DNA of 64,000 bases from Eretmocerus hayati (taxonomy: Eukaryota; Arthropoda; Insecta; Hymenoptera; Aphelinidae): contig CM056744.1 of NCBI GenBank assembly GCA_029851415.1, positions 57,251,797-57,315,796 of the forward strand, in the 5' to 3' direction. The translations under genes were made by a program, and so were the position numbers. Shown one piece after another: positions 1 through 11,573 of the stretch. The notes beneath the pieces were generated by a model. That model searched no databases. It was given only the letters and a program-made list of their open reading frames with translations, and was not told the origin of the DNA. Position 1 is the stretch's first letter; each line of letters opens with the position of its first letter.

Positions 1-878
1 TATCTCTTTCAAATTAGAATCATGTCGAACCGATATGATTTCTTGTGCAAAAATGCGATCTGATGTAAACTCTGAGATTGAACTTCCCACGCTGAAGAGA
101 AGATAGTGTGTCAAAGATAATGAAGCAAGTCATCCATGAAATGCACGATGTCTGACTCGAACGCAGTCGTGGACAGATTACGATAGCCGGGATCAGAAAT
201 TCATAACATGCAGGCAACACAAGTACATTTCTTGAGAGTCGAATAAGTACTCATGTTTAGTTTTTTCCCCTGATTTTGTCCAGAACTCCCAGAGTTCCTA
301 AGAAATACAGACTCACCTTGATTTCTCGATTTGTTTGACATTTCTTCGACTTTATATTGATTTTGACATTCTACTCAAGTTCACTTCACAATATGTGTGA
401 GGTAACGAAGCAAAATGTTTTTGCAGCTGGAGAATAATATTCGTAGAATGATGAGCAACGATCGAGTTGATGGTCACTTGATGGTATTGAGAAGAGGGTT
501 CGCTATAAAGTTTGAAGGCGGCAATTTGTTGAACTGTTGCTGCTAATGGGTTGTGAAGTAACGAAGCGCGTATTATTCAAATTCAGACCTTTTGCATCGC
601 TCATAGAATGCGTGAAAACGAATAGACAACGAGCAAAGGTTGACGCCGCAGGCAACCGCGAATGACGGTATGAGAGAAAGGAGATAATTAAACTTTCGAC
701 TTCTTTCATCCTGACTAAGCAGACACATACTTCAATAAAATTTTTGCGGATACCCATCTTGAAACATTCTTACAAGCAATTACGAGGAAAGAACTTTTCT
801 CCAAACAATCGAGAGTGCATCTTTGCAGCCACCCAAGGTGTGTAGCTTCCTAAGCGCAAGACGCATGAAGTATATCAT
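1..878. other. No supported gene
   Basis: Short open frames occur on both strands but none shows domain features, plausible splice sites or a promoter. I see only AT-rich unique-looking sequence here. Confidence 0.5.
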
Positions 879-1018
879 GTGACCACGATATTTTGGACAA
901 AATTTAGAGGTCATTCCCGTGCCCTGCACCTCCCTGCTGAAAATAATTTCGTGGGATCCCACGAAATTATTTTCAGCAGGGATGCACATGTACGTTTTGT
1001 CCAAAATATCATGGTCAC
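879..1018. repeat. Foldback repeat with 52-bp perfect palindrome
   Basis: Bases 931-982 are a perfect palindrome centred on GGGATCCC at 953-960. Outer inverted arms, about 24 bp each (879-902 and 995-1018), begin and end with GTGACC/GGTCAC and contain ATATTTTGGACAAAA and its complement. The unit could fold into one long hairpin. It may be a very small MITE or a recombination-prone cruciform. No flanking target-site duplication is obvious. Confidence 0.85.
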
Positions 1019-1993
1019 TTTGTACAAGAACCCTAACTTCAAAAGAGCCAGTTCAGTACAGTTCAAGTTCAGTCAGAAGTCAGTCGCTCGGTAGTTCGGT
1101 CAATCAAGGGCCAAGTCTCTCAATACATTCCTTACGATCAGAAAAACCCTCTTTCCAACAACTCCGCAATTCGATTCGTGAAGTTCAGCCAAAAGTATCA
1201 AGGCTAATTCATCAAGTGCAACTATCAGTATCAGCAAAGTCTCCAGCTCACGTCAATCTCGAATAAAGTGCCCGAATTGCAGAGCCAGAGAAGAGGGAAC
1301 GACACGAGAAACAGCAATAGACCCATCTTCCGCCTGTACCGGCCTAGCTCACAGCGTGCATATTCAAGCGCCACTGACTATTCATAAGCCAAACGAAAGG
1401 CCCACCACGCCAGGTAAAAATTTCATATACCTAGCAAAGCAGGCGCTGATAATTCCCATTTTGCCGAGTCTGTTTCTCTCTCCTCCTCCCGTTCGCACGC
1501 ATTTTGGCTTCGAGATAGATCCTCACCGCCTCAACACAACCACATATATTTCGAACACGCCATTCAAGTTAATAAAGCCTCGGATCCTTAAAATTCCAAG
1601 ACCCAGTGTTATGAATTTGTCCTTCCGTGAACCAGACCTTTAACAGATCCCATAGTCAGACGAATCTACCCACGTATTCTACCAGACCGCATTCATTCCT
1701 GTACGGAAATAACCCGCAATCGATTCATGCCTCTGTCACCCAAGTTTCCACTGCAATGGGTCTCTGTCCCCGGAAAATTAAGACAGAGTGGTAGCAGCTC
1801 TGCTTAGGGGAGTCCATCCCACGAAACATACAACTAGTTTCCTTTTCCAGGGTTTTCCGCCCCGGGCGTAACAAGAACTGGTACCCAGAGCGTGGTTCGG
1901 GTAACAAAAATCAAACAAAAATTATGTCGGACGCCTCAAATTCGCGATCGTACATCAAAGAAGTTAACATATCAGCCCTACTAAACAGAATAA
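1019..1993. other. No supported gene; possible leader of the next element
   Basis: AC-rich sequence, strand-biased like the env-like segment that follows, so it may belong to the same degraded retroelement. GTAA motifs occur at about 1411 and 2069 and might be splice donors, but I cannot pair them. An inverted-repeat or LTR boundary was not found. Confidence 0.3.
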
Positions 1994-3977
1994 TCTCGTC
2001 GGCACTGGAACAAAAAGCAAAATACAGGCACCGAAGCCACACTGATCACCCCCAATGGTTGCTATCGGGTAATCCAACATCTCCGGTCACCGCAAAATTC
2101 TAAGCTTTTACATTCGAACCCTGCACCAAACGGGAACGGGTATCCTTGCACACTGCTGAAACCCTTTGTGACATTACTAGTGAAATACCCAAAACAAGCG
2201 GAGCTCAACAATGGATCCCAGAATAGCACTAACCGCATTTTTATCTTGAGCACAGCAACGCCCGATTACCAAATGAGAACGATACCCGAAGAATCAGGAC
2301 TATTTTTCGAGTATTACGGAACTCCGCAACTATCCGAATCATACCATCAGCACAAAATCACCATCGACCCCGAGAAATTCAATATCCTACCAATTGGATA
2401 CGAGGAACAGATGAGAATGGTTGGGGGGAAATGCCGCCCAGGAAGCGTAGAATGTCAACAACTTCTACACAAACTCGAAGACCTGTACGTTCAGATGGAC
2501 CAATCAGATGCGACCTACAAGACGATCCGGAATTTCGCGCGAGGGGATGCCACGGGAATATCCAACGAAGCACCCGAATCATCGGACCCCATGATCCTGC
2601 ACGCGCAAAGAGTCTCTAATAATCAATCATTCGCAATCTTTCACCCGACCCGGGGAACTCCACCTGATGACAGTATTTCCGGACTAACCGAAGCAGAAAT
2701 GAATAACCTGATCCAACCCGCGACCGAACTTTTCGAGTCAACTGAAGACAAATCCAACGCCATCCTTTTGGCCCCACATCGGATCGAGCACCTATAGGCT
2801 GTGGAAACATGGGCCAACACAATCGAGCCAGTAATAAGGATAAAAGCAATGATCTACAATTGGCTATTGGATATCATCGAGAACGCTCACAAAAATATTG
2901 TTTCTCTCACTCATTAGGACCATACAAAACCCGAGATCTACGGAAACGCCTCAAAAAGAAATATCCCAACCTAGACTGGACCCTACAACCCGAGGCACTC
3001 AAAACGTCCATCTATCCCAACGTGGACTCTATCAATATAGAGATGGAAATCCCAATTTTCAAAAAGGAAAGGTACCAAATGTACAAAGTACATCCGATAG
3101 TTTGGCGGGTTAACAATAGCCACGTCAGGCAACTACAAATTGATAACGAATATATAGAGGTATCAACCCGCCAGGAGCTGTCGTCGCCATCCCAAGGAAT
3201 TATCGCAGATGCACATATCTATGAACAGGGTCTATCTGTTATGGGTTGCTACGAGTAGACGAAAGCACGGTCTGTGAAGCCCGAATACTGACCACGAGCA
3301 GGGCAGCCACAACTGCAGGACCCTCGCACAGCAATCCCCCCAAGCACACGTAGAATACCTAGAAAAATCAAAATCATGGCTCCTGTCCGGATTGGTCAAT
3401 GACACGGCGCTTGCCGGCTGCATCACGAAGGATGACCAATTTCCAAGAATATCCCGAGCAGGAATAATACAAATTCGAGGAATCTGTTTCCTCACGGTGG
3501 ACAACATCACTCTACCGGCAACCAGGTACAAAAATACGCTGTTAGTATTGCACAAATACAACATGAGCGAATGGATGGAACAAACCAGCAGCCAGCCCCC
3601 CCCCCCCAAACAAATCAAACTACACAAAGTGGTTTTATTGGATTATAATCATCTCCATTGCCGGGATGAATGTATATTTAATTCATGCCGTTCTCAAACT
3701 CAGGGCCCAAATACCTGAAGCCTTGCACGTGCACTACAAGACAGTGTACAATAACCACACGGTGCGCCAAGTCACGGTAAAAGCCACCCGAGAAAGCCCG
3801 TCAGAAGAAGACGATGAGAAAACACCGACGCAACCAAAACTCCCCTTGTATGACACCCCAAGACCCCACGCACCGAAAGTTCGATTCCTGATTGACAAGA
3901 ACAAAATAGCCCCAAAGGAAGACGATCACGACTACGTGAATGATTCTGACCTTTTGATATTCCAGAACGCAGACTAG
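1994..3977 (+). pseudogene. Degraded env-like glycoprotein gene
   Basis: An open frame starts after the stop at 1991-1993 and runs to 2797. It continues through shifted frames to 3258, 3392-3718 and 3666-3977, with stops at 2795, 3256 and 3716. The inferred product contains several cysteines and segments such as GLFFEYYGTPQL, IEMEIPIFKKERYQMYK and CFLTVDNITLPATRYK. These look to me like the ectodomain of an LTR-retroelement envelope protein (Gypsy-env or baculovirus F-like); this is recognition by eye. The last part is an acidic and proline-rich tail. No transmembrane segment survives intact in one frame. It could instead be a captured glycoprotein of another virus group. It is clearly broken and I have not tried to rebuild it. 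Confidence 0.4.
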
Positions 3978-4023
3978 ACACAATCAACGACAAAAAAAAA
4001 CATCATAAGACACAATACTCTGA

Positions 4024-4236
4024 ATTAATCACCAGGGTGGAGTGAGCGAAGGGAAACCCATTTCCACCCATCGCGGAGAAGAATATAAGCCGGGCACAAC
4101 CGAAGCCGCAGCGCAGTCGACTTCAGCTCCTCCTGAAGTAAGGAAGCCTTCCAGGACCATCGAGCCTACCTCTCTCTCCGGAAAGTATCAAGCTTCACAT
4201 CAGCATAAATAATTTCAAACGTCAAGTCCAGCCTAT
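4024..4236 (+). promoter_or_regulatory. Possible LTR or promoter remnant with TATA-like box
   Basis: Directly after the env-like segment comes a purine run (AGGGTGGAGTGAGCGAAGGG, 4034-4053), which could be a polypurine tract, then GAATATAAG at 4081-4089 and a CT-rich leader. Env, polypurine tract, LTR is the expected order at the 3' end of an errantivirus-like element. I found no matching second LTR in the window. Confidence 0.25.
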
Positions 4237-4359
4237 ATGGAAATAACAATAATTCACGTGTTGGTGATGATACTTTCAATAGTCAACTCTTCGATTCTCC
4301 TTGCATTGGCTATGCGAATCGTGATCGACAGAATCTCAGACATACTTGAAACAGAGTAA
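4237..4359 (+). CDS. Small single-pass membrane peptide (40 aa)
   Basis: This ATG-started frame encodes 40 residues: MEIT, then a hydrophobic stretch of about 22 residues (roughly 5-26), then a charged tail with Arg, Asp and Glu. The composition is that of a single transmembrane helix with a short cytosolic tail. It lies about 150 bases after the TATA-like box at 4081. No homolog is recognised and a chance frame cannot be excluded. Confidence 0.25.
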   Translation: MEITIIHVLVMILSIVNSSILLALAMRIVIDRISDILETE

Positions 4360-4529
4360 CCCTATGGACATCATATTTTACTGCTTGCATTTTCGTCGCT
4401 GTATTCCTGAATCACGTCTATTTGACCTTTTTAAACATAGTACTCGTTGAATACGTTCTCGACATTCTATTACCCTGTCACCCCGAGGAACACATCCATA
4501 TTCGTCCTCAGGAATAGGTATAGGCAGCT

Positions 4530-4722
4530 CAGTGCGTTGATTTGTTAGAGCCTTGCTCCCTTCATTCTTCTAGACCAATAAGTGCTTACCCGCCCTGTGC
4601 GTTGATTTGCACGGGCTCCCGCTTGCCACCCACTATAGACCTTTAAGAACCCATCTCCTCTCTGTGCGTTAATTTGCACGAGCCTTCACCCTAAATCCAC
4701 GGCTGTGCGCTCACCCGCACGC
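4530..4722 (+). repeat. Four-times repeated TGTGCGTTGATTTGCAC hairpin
   Basis: Four diverged copies occur at about 4531, 4596, 4662 and 4704, each TGTGCG, then a short loop, then GCAC and a CC-rich tail. In copies 2-4 GTGC pairs with GCAC, while copy 1 has lost the right arm. Spacing is 42-66 bp. They lie between two small ORFs, so they may be a leader or terminator-like array; the role is unknown. Confidence 0.55.
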
Positions 4723-4741
4723 ACTCCTACCAATTTAGCCT

Positions 4742-4927
4742 ATGCCTCGTGTGAGAACACGAAGAGGGAAGAGAGTCAAATTTCACCTTGTCGACCCTAA
4801 CAATACAGTTTACCTCGAACTATTAGACGAATTGGATGAACTACTTGCTCAGATCCAAAGTTTCAATCAATGGACGAGGGCAAGCAGCCCTCCATCGAAA
4901 ACCTTAACCAAACTCTACGAAAACTAG
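4742..4927 (+). CDS. Small basic ORF (61 aa), unknown
   Basis: The frame starts with an Arg/Lys-rich segment (MPRVRTRRGKR) followed by an acidic leucine-rich stretch that could be helical. It starts 20 bases after the last hairpin copy. It overlaps the next ORF in another frame, and the two may be parts of one broken coiled-coil gene. No family recognised. Confidence 0.25.
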   Translation: MPRVRTRRGKRVKFHLVDPNNTVYLELLDELDELLAQIQSFNQWTRASSPPSKTLTKLYEN

Positions 4928-5244
4928 AGCACATTAATTCAGGAATACAGAGTAGCATCAGTAAAGTAACGCGTAACTAAAAAGAACAGGGAAACATACC
5001 AGGAAGCCAGTGCGAAGTGAATTATAATAACTATTTGATCGGATCCAACTTGAATCAAAAAGTTCAGGACCTCGAAACCAAGTTAGAGCAGCTGATCGGT
5101 ATAGTCCACGAACTCTGCTTGGTCATAATCAAAGACAATACCCCCGACAAACATTTTCGAGAAAGTCCCGAACGTCCAGATAGGAAAAGACGTCCGAAAT
5201 TCCGTCTGACTCGAGACGTCTTGGAGAATTGGTCTAAGAGATGA
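4870..5244 (+). pseudogene. Coiled-coil ORF with one in-frame stop, unknown
   Basis: From the ATG at 4870 the frame is open except for a TAA at 4978-4980, and ends at 5244. The part after the stop has heptad-like leucines and isoleucines (KVQDLETKLEQLIGIVHEL) and a basic C-terminus (RKRRPKF). The end overlaps the GACGTC-rich edge of the neighbouring foldback element, so the original C-terminus may be replaced. A structural or Gag-like protein of a degraded element is possible, but nothing specific supports it. Confidence 0.3.
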
Positions 5245-5359
5245 CTTTTGGACGTCTGTGAGTGAAGCATTTTGAATACGGCTTGTCTATACGGCCGGAC
5301 TGAGAGAGTTATGGTGGACGACGCATGTGACGTCTTCGCCGAAAAAATCCCTAGGAAAT

Positions 5360-5990
5360 CCGTCGCGTACGCGAAAGACCGCGGGCCCTTGGCCCAGCCT
5401 TCGCGTACGCGAAAGGGCCCATTCTTCGCGTACGCGAAAATTTTCGGAAAGTCGACTCGCAAAAATCTTCGCGTACGCGAACCGGAAAATTTTTCGCGTA
5501 CGCGAAGATGGGCTCTCTTCGCGTACGCGAAGAATTTTCCGGTTCGCGTACGCGAAGATTTTTGCGAGGCGACTTTCCGAAAATTTTCGCGTACGCGAAC
5601 ACTTTGCAAGGTGTCGGTCCGAATATGGAGAACAAGCATATTTTCGTGTACGCGAAGGAAGAATCCTTCGCGTACGCGAAGAATTCCTGATTTTGCATAA
5701 ACGACAATGGCGTGGAATTGATTCTCGCTTCAATACGAACTACGACCATCTTCGCGTATGCGAAGACTTTGCAAGGTGTCGGTCCGAATATGGAGAACAA
5801 GCACATTTTCGTGTACGCGAAGGAAGAAGCCTTCGCGTACGCGAAGAATTCCTGATTTTGCATAAACGACAATGGCGTGAAATTGATTCTCGCTTCAATA
5901 CGAACTACGAGGTCGAAGGGAGCCCATTCTTTGCCTACGCGAAGACTTTGCGAGGTGCGCGTCCAAAAATTTTCGCGTACGCGAAGGCTT
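5360..5990. repeat. Left array of TTCGCGTACGCGAA palindromes
   Basis: About 15 copies, many exact, at for example 5402, 5425, 5495, 5519, 5543, 5668, 5831 and 5974; diverged copies read TTCGTGTACGCGAA or TTCGCGTATGCGAA. Because the unit is its own reverse complement it reads the same on both strands. Spacing ranges from about 20 to 100 bp. The variants are mostly C-to-T or G-to-A at CpG, which suggests decay by methylation. Confidence 0.9.
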
Positions 5991-7184
5991 TGCAGGATAC
6001 CTATTGAAGTGAAAATTTGCAATTCGTATGCTCGAAATTTTCTCTCGCGGGCGTAAAATGATTATCGATTTTATTATGTGGCGACCACGAAAATTGTCTG
6101 CTGAGCATTGTTTTGATTGAGTTGCATAACCCCCCCCACCGCGTGTTCTGCCCATTATACTAGATAAGTTTTCTCGTTTACCAGCCTGGTGATAATGATT
6201 CACAAAAATCCGTAGACGTAAATACCTTCAATAGCTCCTGTAGAGTCATGCTGGTCCCCAAGTCTTGAAATCAAAACTTAATGTTTCTTTGAAACGGCTC
6301 TTGGGTATCATGTAATTTTGTTGAGGTGCATATTGACGCGGTGATATGCAATATGCATGTCACAATCACCTTTTGTGCGATATGACTCTACTAGGTGAAA
6401 CCAAAATATAATTTTATTAGGGTATCTTAACAACTTCTGAAATCATGCCTTCTTCCCTCAGAATTTGCTCAAGTTCAAACTATGATGCTTGGGTATTAAG
6501 CTACATATCAGCCAATCAAACTAATTTCAGATGGATGATGGACCATCAATTCAGAGAGTCAGCAGATATCTCCAGGGATTCAGGCAGCTTCGGGAGAAAA
6601 ATTTTAGATCTACCTGAGATTAGTGTGAGAATCAGACATGAATTATTAGTTGCCTTATGTGTAGTTCAATCTCTAAATTCACGCCAATTTCTAGGAAGGG
6701 AGAATTGATGTTGAGAGTGATTAAAATACTTTAGTAGAATCATATTTTGGTTCTACCTATGAGTAAAGTCATATTGCACAAAAGCTGATTGATTAATGCG
6801 TATTGCGTATCAACTCATCAATCTGCAACTCAACGAAATCACATGCATCACACCTAAGAGCCGTTTTAATGAAACATTGATTTTTAATTTCAAGACTTGA
6901 GGACCAGCATGACTTTACAGGAGCTATTGAAGGTACGTCTACGGATTTTTGTGGATCATTATCACTAGGCTGGTGATCACAAAAACATATCTAGTAATAA
7001 GCAGAAGAGCACGCGGCGGGGGGTTATGCAGCTGGATCAAAACGATGCTCAGCAGACGATTTCCGTGGTCGCTACATAAAATCAATAATCATTTTACACC
7101 CGCGAGAAAAAATTTCGCGCGCGGGCTGCGCCGTGCGAATTGCGAAATTTTTCCCTCAATAGGTACCCAGAGCGCCGTTTCAAA

Positions 7185-8900
7185 AATCTTCGCGTACGCG
7201 AAGGAGCCATCATGTCGCGTGCGCGAAGACTTTGCAAGGTGCCGGTCTCAATATGGAGAACAGGCATATTTTCGCGTACGCGAAGAATTCCTGATTCCGC
7301 ATAGGCGACAATGGCGTGGATTTAATGCTCGCTCCAATCGAGCAGCTAGCAGGTCTGTGTAGCGTACCACATTCGCGTACGCGAACACGAAAAGCGAGCT
7401 ACTCAATTGTCAGGTACGCAAAGGGAGCAGTCACGAGTCATTGGCATGAGGATTACAAGGTGTTTCTTGCAAAGTTAGTTGCCTGGTTAAATAATCCGCG
7501 CTGGACGGCAAGGTCTCAGGTGTGTGGGCTTCGAGCGAGGGGGGCAGCGATGACCCTTATCTCTGTGTGTGTATGTGCTCGCGTGATGTACACATACATG
7601 TATGCTCAGACAACCAACTATGGCCCTGGATACGCCTCTGCACGAAAGCTTTACGAGGCGCCTTTCCAAATATTTCGCGTACGCGAAGGGGAAACGATTC
7701 CGCGTGCGCGAAATTAGTATGTCATCCACTCTTGCCTTTTCAGTCAAAATAGATACATAATCTTGGCTCCAAGATGGAGACCACCTTCTGAGCAGTTTTT
7801 CTTGACATTTCTCCATTCCCAGCTATTTCTGCAGCATTCCGCTGGCAATCTGTCACCAGTTTTGATCAGGCGCAAATTTTCGTGATGTTTGTAAAAGATT
7901 GCTAGAAGGTTCCACATTAATATCCCAAAAGTATGATTATCGAGCGCACTGACAATTTTTCAGTAAACCACTTGCTGAAAAATCTTCGAATTTCCTAGAA
8001 TCTTCAGGAAGATAATAGTTTCACTTGAAAACCATTCTCAAATATCTCTGAGATATTGCACGGAATGCCTGTTCTCCATAATGAGACCGGCACCTTGCAA
8101 AGTGTTCGCGCACGCGAGATGATGGCTCCTTCGCGTACGCGAAGATTTTTGAAACGGCGCTCTGCAAAGCCTTCGCGTACGCAAAAATTTTTGGACGCGC
8201 ACCTCGCACAGTCTTCGCGTAGGGAAAGAATGCGCTCCCTTCGCCCTCGTAGTTCGTATTGAAGCGAGAATCAATTCCACGCCATTGTCGTTCAGGCAAA
8301 ATCAGGAATTCTTCGCGTACGCGAAGGCTTCTTCCTTCGCGTACACAAAAATGTGCTTGTTCTCCATATTCGGACCGACACCTTGCAAAGTCTTCGCGTA
8401 CGCGAAGATGGTCGTAGTTCGTATTGAAGCGAGAATCAATTCCACGCCATTGTCGTTTATGCAAAATCAGGAATTCTTCGCGTACGCGAAGGCTTCTTCC
8501 TCCTTCGCGTACACGAAAATGTGCTTGTTCTCCATATTCGGACCGACAGCTTGCAAAGTGTTCGCGTACGCGAAGAGTCTTCGCGTACGCGAAAGGGCCC
8601 ATTCTTCGCGTACGCGAAAATTTTCGGAAAGTCGCCTCGCAAAAATCTTCGCGTACGCGAACCGGAAAATTTTCGCGTACGCGAAGAGAGCCCATCTTCG
8701 CGTACGCGAAAAAGAAGAGTTTTGCGAGGCGACTTTCCGAAAATTTTCGCGTACGCGAAGAATGGGCCCTTTCGCGTACGCGAAGGCTGGGCCAAGGGCC
8801 CGCGGTCTTTCGCGTACGCGACGGATTTCCTAGGGATTATTCCGGCGAAGACGTCACATGTGTCGTCCACCAGAACTCTCTTTTCGCGTACGCGAGTCCG
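7185..8900. repeat. Right array of TTCGCGTACGCGAA palindromes
   Basis: About 25 copies: sparse from 7190 to 7700, dense from 8100 to 8900. Long blocks between the palindromes, including the segments around 8340-8400 and 8500-8560, are duplicates of each other and of the left arm at 5600-5830. The block therefore grew by internal duplication. Confidence 0.9.
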
Positions 8901-9218
8901 GCCGTATAGACGAGCCGTTTTGAATAATATGCGAGCGGTCTGCGCGGGGACGTCCGAATGTGGTTTTTTTGACGTCTTCGCCATGCGGTCTGCGCGGGGA
9001 CGTCCGAATCTGGTTTCTCGGACGTCTTCGCCCTGTACGACTTCTTTTGAGATGATATATATAATGAATTTAATGTATATAACACACGTCGTGGTTGGTT
9101 TTTGTCGACTGCTTCATATTATTTGCGCATCGATCAGCTGTTAGAGCGCGTGTCATACTTTAAATCAGAGTCGAGCAGCTAGCTGGGATTCCTCGAGAGA
9201 TCAAAAATATTTTTGCAG

Positions 9219-9269
9219 GTAAGTGCTGAATTGTATAGTCTAATCACGCAGACACAAATTTTCATTTAG
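9219..9269 (+). other. Likely 5'UTR intron (51 bp)
   Basis: GTAAGTGC at 9219 and TTCATTTAG ending at 9269 are strong splice sites about 30 bases before the ATG at 9299. This supports a transcribed gene on the plus strand here. Confidence 0.55.
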
Positions 9270-9298
9270 TAAATTGTCGTCGATTCAGGATCGTCATT

Positions 9299-11573
9299 AT
9301 GAGCCACCGAAAGCCATACCCTAACCTTTCACCACGGCAACAAAACAGACGTTTGCAACAAGCCGTCCGTGAAGATTTAAATGAAATTGCATTGCAAATA
9401 GCTTTCAATAATAGCTCAATTCCTACTGATAACACAAATAATGAGGCAATCGCACCCTCGAATGACGTCGACGATGGAAATAGTTCTGGAGTTGAATCGC
9501 GCGAATTGAATCGTGATGCCATCGAAAATGGTTCTGTTGATGTACAATCTGATAATGAGCACGGCGTTATCCCCCCACCCTTTGATGGACTAGGTGACTC
9601 ATCGAACGACTCAGATCAAAATGAACAGTCTGTTTCTGACAATTCTGAAACTGATTCAGCAAACACTGACCCTGATGGTTCTTCAAGGGATGGTGATTTT
9701 TCTGAGAGCTCGGATAGCGACGATCAAGATGAGTTCGATTCAAAATCATTTCTCAGAGAGTGGAGCTTGACGAATTCCATAACTCTTTGTGCGACATCAA
9801 AATTATTTGTAGGTCTCCGAGAGGCTGGGCATGGAGAGTTGCCTAATGATGCCCGAACTCTGCTGCAAACACCTTCAACTTCAACTCTAGTCAAAGCCAT
9901 CGGTTCTGGATCTTACGCTCATTATGGCTTACGCAAAGCTATTTTGGACCAATGTTCATGCATCCCTCAAAGATTGATTCCAAGGGTTCTTTTGTTGACT
10001 GTTCATGTAGATGGAGTTAAAATTTCAAAAAGTTCAAGTAGTGAGCTGATTACGATTTTAGGCGTGATCAGTAACTGCGAGCTCTTTACAGAGTTTCATA
10101 ATTGGCGCCCATCATGGTGCCGGTAAGCCACAAGATGTTCATGAGTTTATGAGAGATTTTCTTGCTGAGCTGACTGACTTAACGAACAATGGTTTCCTTT
10201 ATAACGATATTCTATACAGAGTGGTTTTAGAGAAAATTTCAGCTGACACCCCTGCAAAAAACTTTTTGCTGAACTTTCCACCACATAATAGTAGATGTGG
10301 AAAGTGCATTCAGGATGGAATCAATATCGGTAGGAGGCGCTTTTTCCTGGAAAATAATGCACCTCTGCGGAAAGCCCATAATTCCAGGGCTGGAGTGCCT
10401 GAAAAATATATAGATTTATCATCACCTCTTGAAGATTTTGTTGATCCAATCAATCAAATTTCCATCGATCCTATGCACCATTATTATTTAGGCGTCGCAA
10501 AAAAACACATTAAACTTTTCGTATCGTTTCTTGAAAGCGTAGGTAGTGATGAGTTGATGCAGCAATTAGATGACGACTATAAGGCTTTTAAAAAATGGAC
10601 TCCCATGGAATTTGGAAGAAAACCAAGAAAATTTGTAGAATTCCCTTATTTTAAAGCCACCGAGTTTCGTTTACTATTACTTTATACAGCACCAGTAATT
10701 TTTTCGAAGTACATCAATGATGAGAAAATGCTCCATTTCAATCTATTGGATTTGGCTACTCGGTATTTAAGCTGTGAAGAATATTGCTCTTCTAAAAACG
10801 CAGATGCAAGAGAATTGCTAGGAGTTTATGTTGATGGGATGAAAAATTTATATGGAGAACACAACTTGATTTATAACGTCCATAATCTTCTCCATTCTCC
10901 CGATGATGTTCTACTACATGGTACTTTGGATTCCTATGCTGCATGGAAGTTCGAAAATCACTTCAGATTTCTGCGAAAAAATGTTCGTCAAGGCAATCAG
11001 GTTCTAGCTCAGATCATCAACAGATCAAACGAACAGGCAGTAGTGACCATGTCTAGATCTAGAGCCAAGAACAAGGAAGTCTTTTTGCACCCTCCAGATT
11101 TCAAAATCAGCCGACCGTTGAAAAATGTTGATCTCCCGGAAGGTTACGAGGATCCCCAGAGAGAGATCGAATTCTTACATTTCACTCTGACTACTTCTGT
11201 TCCAAATAACTGTTGTTATTTGGACGATGGGTCCTTGATCTCGATTCAATTCATTTGTAAAAAGAGTAGCACAGGGCGACAAGTCATTCTCTTTAAAGAA
11301 TTTACAGATTGTAGTACAATCGAAAATTACCCCATTGATTCCAGAGAAATTGGAATTTGTAAGTCCAATACATTGAACGAAGATTTGTTCGAGTGTTCAG
11401 TTAATTTGATAAAACTAAAAGTATTCCAAATCCAGTTCGAAAATTCGTTCTATTTCTTTCCAATGCTTCATTTTTTAACTTTTCCGAGCACTGCGGTTTC
11501 CATCCATCTGAAATATACCCATTTCTCTCATTTTTGCTTCTATCTGGGATATATTGTTACCATATTTACATAG
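9299..11573 (+). pseudogene. Tnp_21/CACTA-like transposase, frameshifted
   Basis: The first frame (9299-10126) has an acidic Ser/Asp/Asn-rich N-terminal half and ends in a domain with VHVDGVKISKSSSSELITIL. The coding sense continues in another frame from about 10097 to 11420, with KPQDVHEFMRDFL, a CGKC pair, and ISIDPMHHYYLGVAKKHIK. The DG-K-SSS block and the D-MHH-LGV block are hallmarks of animal transposases related to the EnSpm/CACTA Tnp_21 group; the assignment is by eye. The break near 10097 looks like one extra base. After about 11420 the frame reads as non-conserved, hydrophobic sequence, so a splice site may lie there. It sits 800 bases upstream of the DUF4806-type gene, a pairing that suggests one two-gene transposon. 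Confidence 0.6.

Larger units (their letters stand above)
5158..9036. mobile_element. Giant foldback element with palindromic iterons
   Basis: The two halves are inverted copies. Left 5270-6000 matches right 8040-8930 in reverse, and 6040-6440 matches 6770-7190 in reverse around a centre near 6600. Both arms carry TTCGCGTACGCGAA many times. The right end has two direct 52-bp copies (about 8933-8983 and 8985-9035) ending in GACGTCTTCGCC; the left end has GACGTC copies from about 5190. The arms are unequal because 7290-8040 has no partner. There is no transposase, so this is non-autonomous. Long reading frames in the arms are artefacts of the palindromes. Exact ends are uncertain by about 100 bp. 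Confidence 0.75.

Noticed and set aside
2379..2849. Minus-strand ORFs opposite the env-like segment
   Set aside because: Shadows without domain content; the plus strand carries the recognisable segments.
5064..6022. Overlapping long ORFs rich in SRTRR, FAYAK and RVRE peptides on both strands (also 8021-8984)
   Set aside because: They are translations of the TTCGCGTACGCGAA palindrome in all frames, which has no stop in any frame. Not genes.
5360..8900. CRISPR-like repeat array
   Set aside because: The repeats are palindromic, unevenly spaced, lie in an inverted duplication in a eukaryotic genome, and there are no cas genes.
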